This document shows positions 5,201 to 5,323 of a stretch of DNA of 5,323 nucleotides, piece after piece. The notes under the pieces were generated by a model. The model had not been told where the DNA came from. It ran no database searches and worked only from the letters and a program-made list of their open reading frames with translations. The translations under genes and the position numbers were made by a program. This DNA comes from Bacteroidia bacterium (GTDB lineage: Bacteria; Bacteroidota; Bacteroidia; Bacteroidales; BM520). Numbering within the stretch: position 1 is the stretch's first letter; every line of letters begins with the position of its first letter. The stretch is from positions 1 to 5,323 of the forward strand of contig RZYD01000183.1 in the NCBI GenBank assembly GCA_009930445.1. Reading direction: 5' to 3'.

Positions 5201-5323
5201 TCCTTTTTTCCAGCCTCTTTTTTTTGATTCCGGCAGTGCTGCGAAGAGGTCACGAATTTTGTCGGAGAGGTTCGTGTACGTTGCAGGGTTTGAGCGCGGA
5301 GTACGGCCTATGGGCGACTGATC
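2216..5323 (-). CDS. Tandem-fused UvrA-family ABC ATPase (N-terminus outside window)
   Basis: The frame is open without a break from the right edge to TAA at 2218-2216, giving 1035 visible residues. Numbered from the edge, residues 1-17 are the UvrA segment DQSPIGRTPRSNPATYT. They are followed by zinc-finger cysteines C52/C55 and C75/C78, signature LSGGEAQR (142-149) and a Walker B reading LYILHEP (165-171) with His169 in place of Asp. After a linker of roughly 25 residues a complete second UvrA starts. It has Walker A GISGSGKSS (283-291) and a GNPRSTVGT segment, then only about 14 residues where the UvrB-binding domain should be. CxxC pairs at 393/396 and 531/534 follow, then LSGGETQR (608-615), YILDEP (631-636), a second Walker A GVSGSGKST (763-771), CxxC pairs at 856/859 and 879/882, MSGGERQR (946-953) and LFLLDEP (967-973). 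UvrA proteins bind damaged DNA as dimers and hand it to UvrB. A fused pair without the UvrB-binding domain, at least in copy 2, is more likely a DNA-binding ATPase of the UvrA2/drug-resistance type than the main excision-repair UvrA. Full length is probably about 1550-1700 residues, depending on the unseen copy-1 N-terminus. Confidence 0.93.
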   Translation of the reverse strand, partial: DQSPIGRTPRSNPATYTNLSDKIRDLFAALPESKKRGWKKGRFSFNNKGGRCETCQGAGVIQVGMHFLGDVDVLCETCQGKRFNDETLEVKWKGMNIYDVLELTVDEAVGIFMEEKAIFRYVAIMQKLGLGYITLGQPATTLSGGEAQRIKLSAELVKQSSGDTLYILHEPTTGLHNRDVQVLLKALDDLVAVGNTVLIITHHPIFIQQCDWLTELGPDSGKQGGRITYSGHPNGYTSTECETFEKPESVVPLKEISILGADTNNLQHINVNIPHGKITVITGISGSGKSSLAFDTLFAEGQRRYAENFSTWTRTRMNLPDAPPVEAIKGMSPPVAISQSSVTGNPRSTVGTMTEIYDLLRLAYARASVDEKGNRTKGILSSFFSFNHQSGACPECKGLGMQHTADPEKFVTHKEKSLLNGALHGSKTGQFYGDSYGQYVAILKAAGKAQNIDFSKPYRELSNEEKNVAMYGTGAAVYNVHWKYKRGDREGTHVFSGTWKGFVAYIDDEYNRKHQDKRGDTIRPLMKKVECGVCHGKRLAPEALRYKLFDCDIAGMTALSIEALEKLWEKSNADQILSAIRKSILHRCNLIIRLGLGYLTLNRSSMTLSGGETQRLRLATQLGAKLTGITYILDEPTIGIHKKNTEKLLEVMRELAQNGNTLVVVEHDKEVMCAADYIIDMGPGAGIYGGKVVATGSPDAISRNAESLTGQYLQKDLQEIKPLKSLKSIPSEIATLKVIGAHAHNLKNISLQVPSGFLTVITGVSGSGKSTLMKNVIYDSFVARKAVNCDNIEGFEYFDEVVQVNQQMMKGQSNSTVLSWLGIWDAIRVLFAATPEAQAAGLKKGDFSFNSGKGRCETCRGTGILGVTMDFLSDVTKVCPDCHGLRFKEEVLAVKYKDCAIGQLLRRDVHQLLALFSEEKKIKSALQLLVQTGLGYLRAGQSLSTMSGGERQRIKLVKHIPAKGKVLFLLDEPTTGLHYADVEKLLEMLRLILKNGHTLLVSEHNEMLIGAASKVIELGPGGGDDGGKIINESEQ

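Noticed and set aside
4628..5227. Overlapping plus-strand open frames opposite the UvrA-like gene
   Set aside because: They are shadows of highly conserved UvrA motifs on the minus strand.
1..5323. CRISPR array
   Set aside because: No regularly spaced repeats of 20 or more bases are visible; the only direct repeats are 8-10 bases and occur twice.

Overview
The window looks like a chromosomal piece from a member of the Bacteroidota. The support is the exact TAnnTTTG-type -7 box in front of the tRNA gene (TATATTTG), weak or absent Shine-Dalgarno signals, and AT-rich intergenic DNA beside moderately GC-balanced housekeeping-type coding DNA. No 16S or other taxonomic marker is present, so genus cannot be given.

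Layout. Positions 1-162 hold the last 53 codons of an unrecognised plus-strand gene. Overlapping its end and running to about 1411 is the body of an SMC/RecF-like AAA ATPase gene. It has Walker A, signature-like and Walker B motifs, but it is broken: there is no standard start codon at the expected N-terminus, a TAA interrupts codon 99 in frame, and the C-terminus is replaced after about 1411 by unrelated sequence. From about 1412 to 2050 I see no convincing protein gene. This 640-base stretch is dense in inverted repeats, short direct repeats and terminator-like hairpins, and resembles the mosaic spacer DNA of accessory regions. One part (about 1684-1839) could fold as a compact RNA ending in a terminator-like hairpin.

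On the minus strand, from the right edge leftward, a very large UvrA-family gene (5323-2216, 5' end outside the window) is followed 36 bases later by tRNA-Arg(CCG) with its own promoter and an intrinsic terminator. A plus-strand terminator and this minus-strand terminator lie back to back at about 1998-2078 and separate the two convergent halves.

The most interesting intact object is the UvrA-like protein. The 1035 visible residues contain the C-terminal half of one UvrA followed by a complete second UvrA lacking the UvrB-binding domain. It is therefore a tandem-fused UvrA with at least three ABC signature/Walker B sets visible. One Walker B aspartate is replaced by histidine, and the Q-loop segment of the last half is strongly diverged. 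The broken ATPase and its overlapping upstream gene look like the remains of a two-gene accessory (possibly defence) locus; that role is inference from architecture, not demonstrated.
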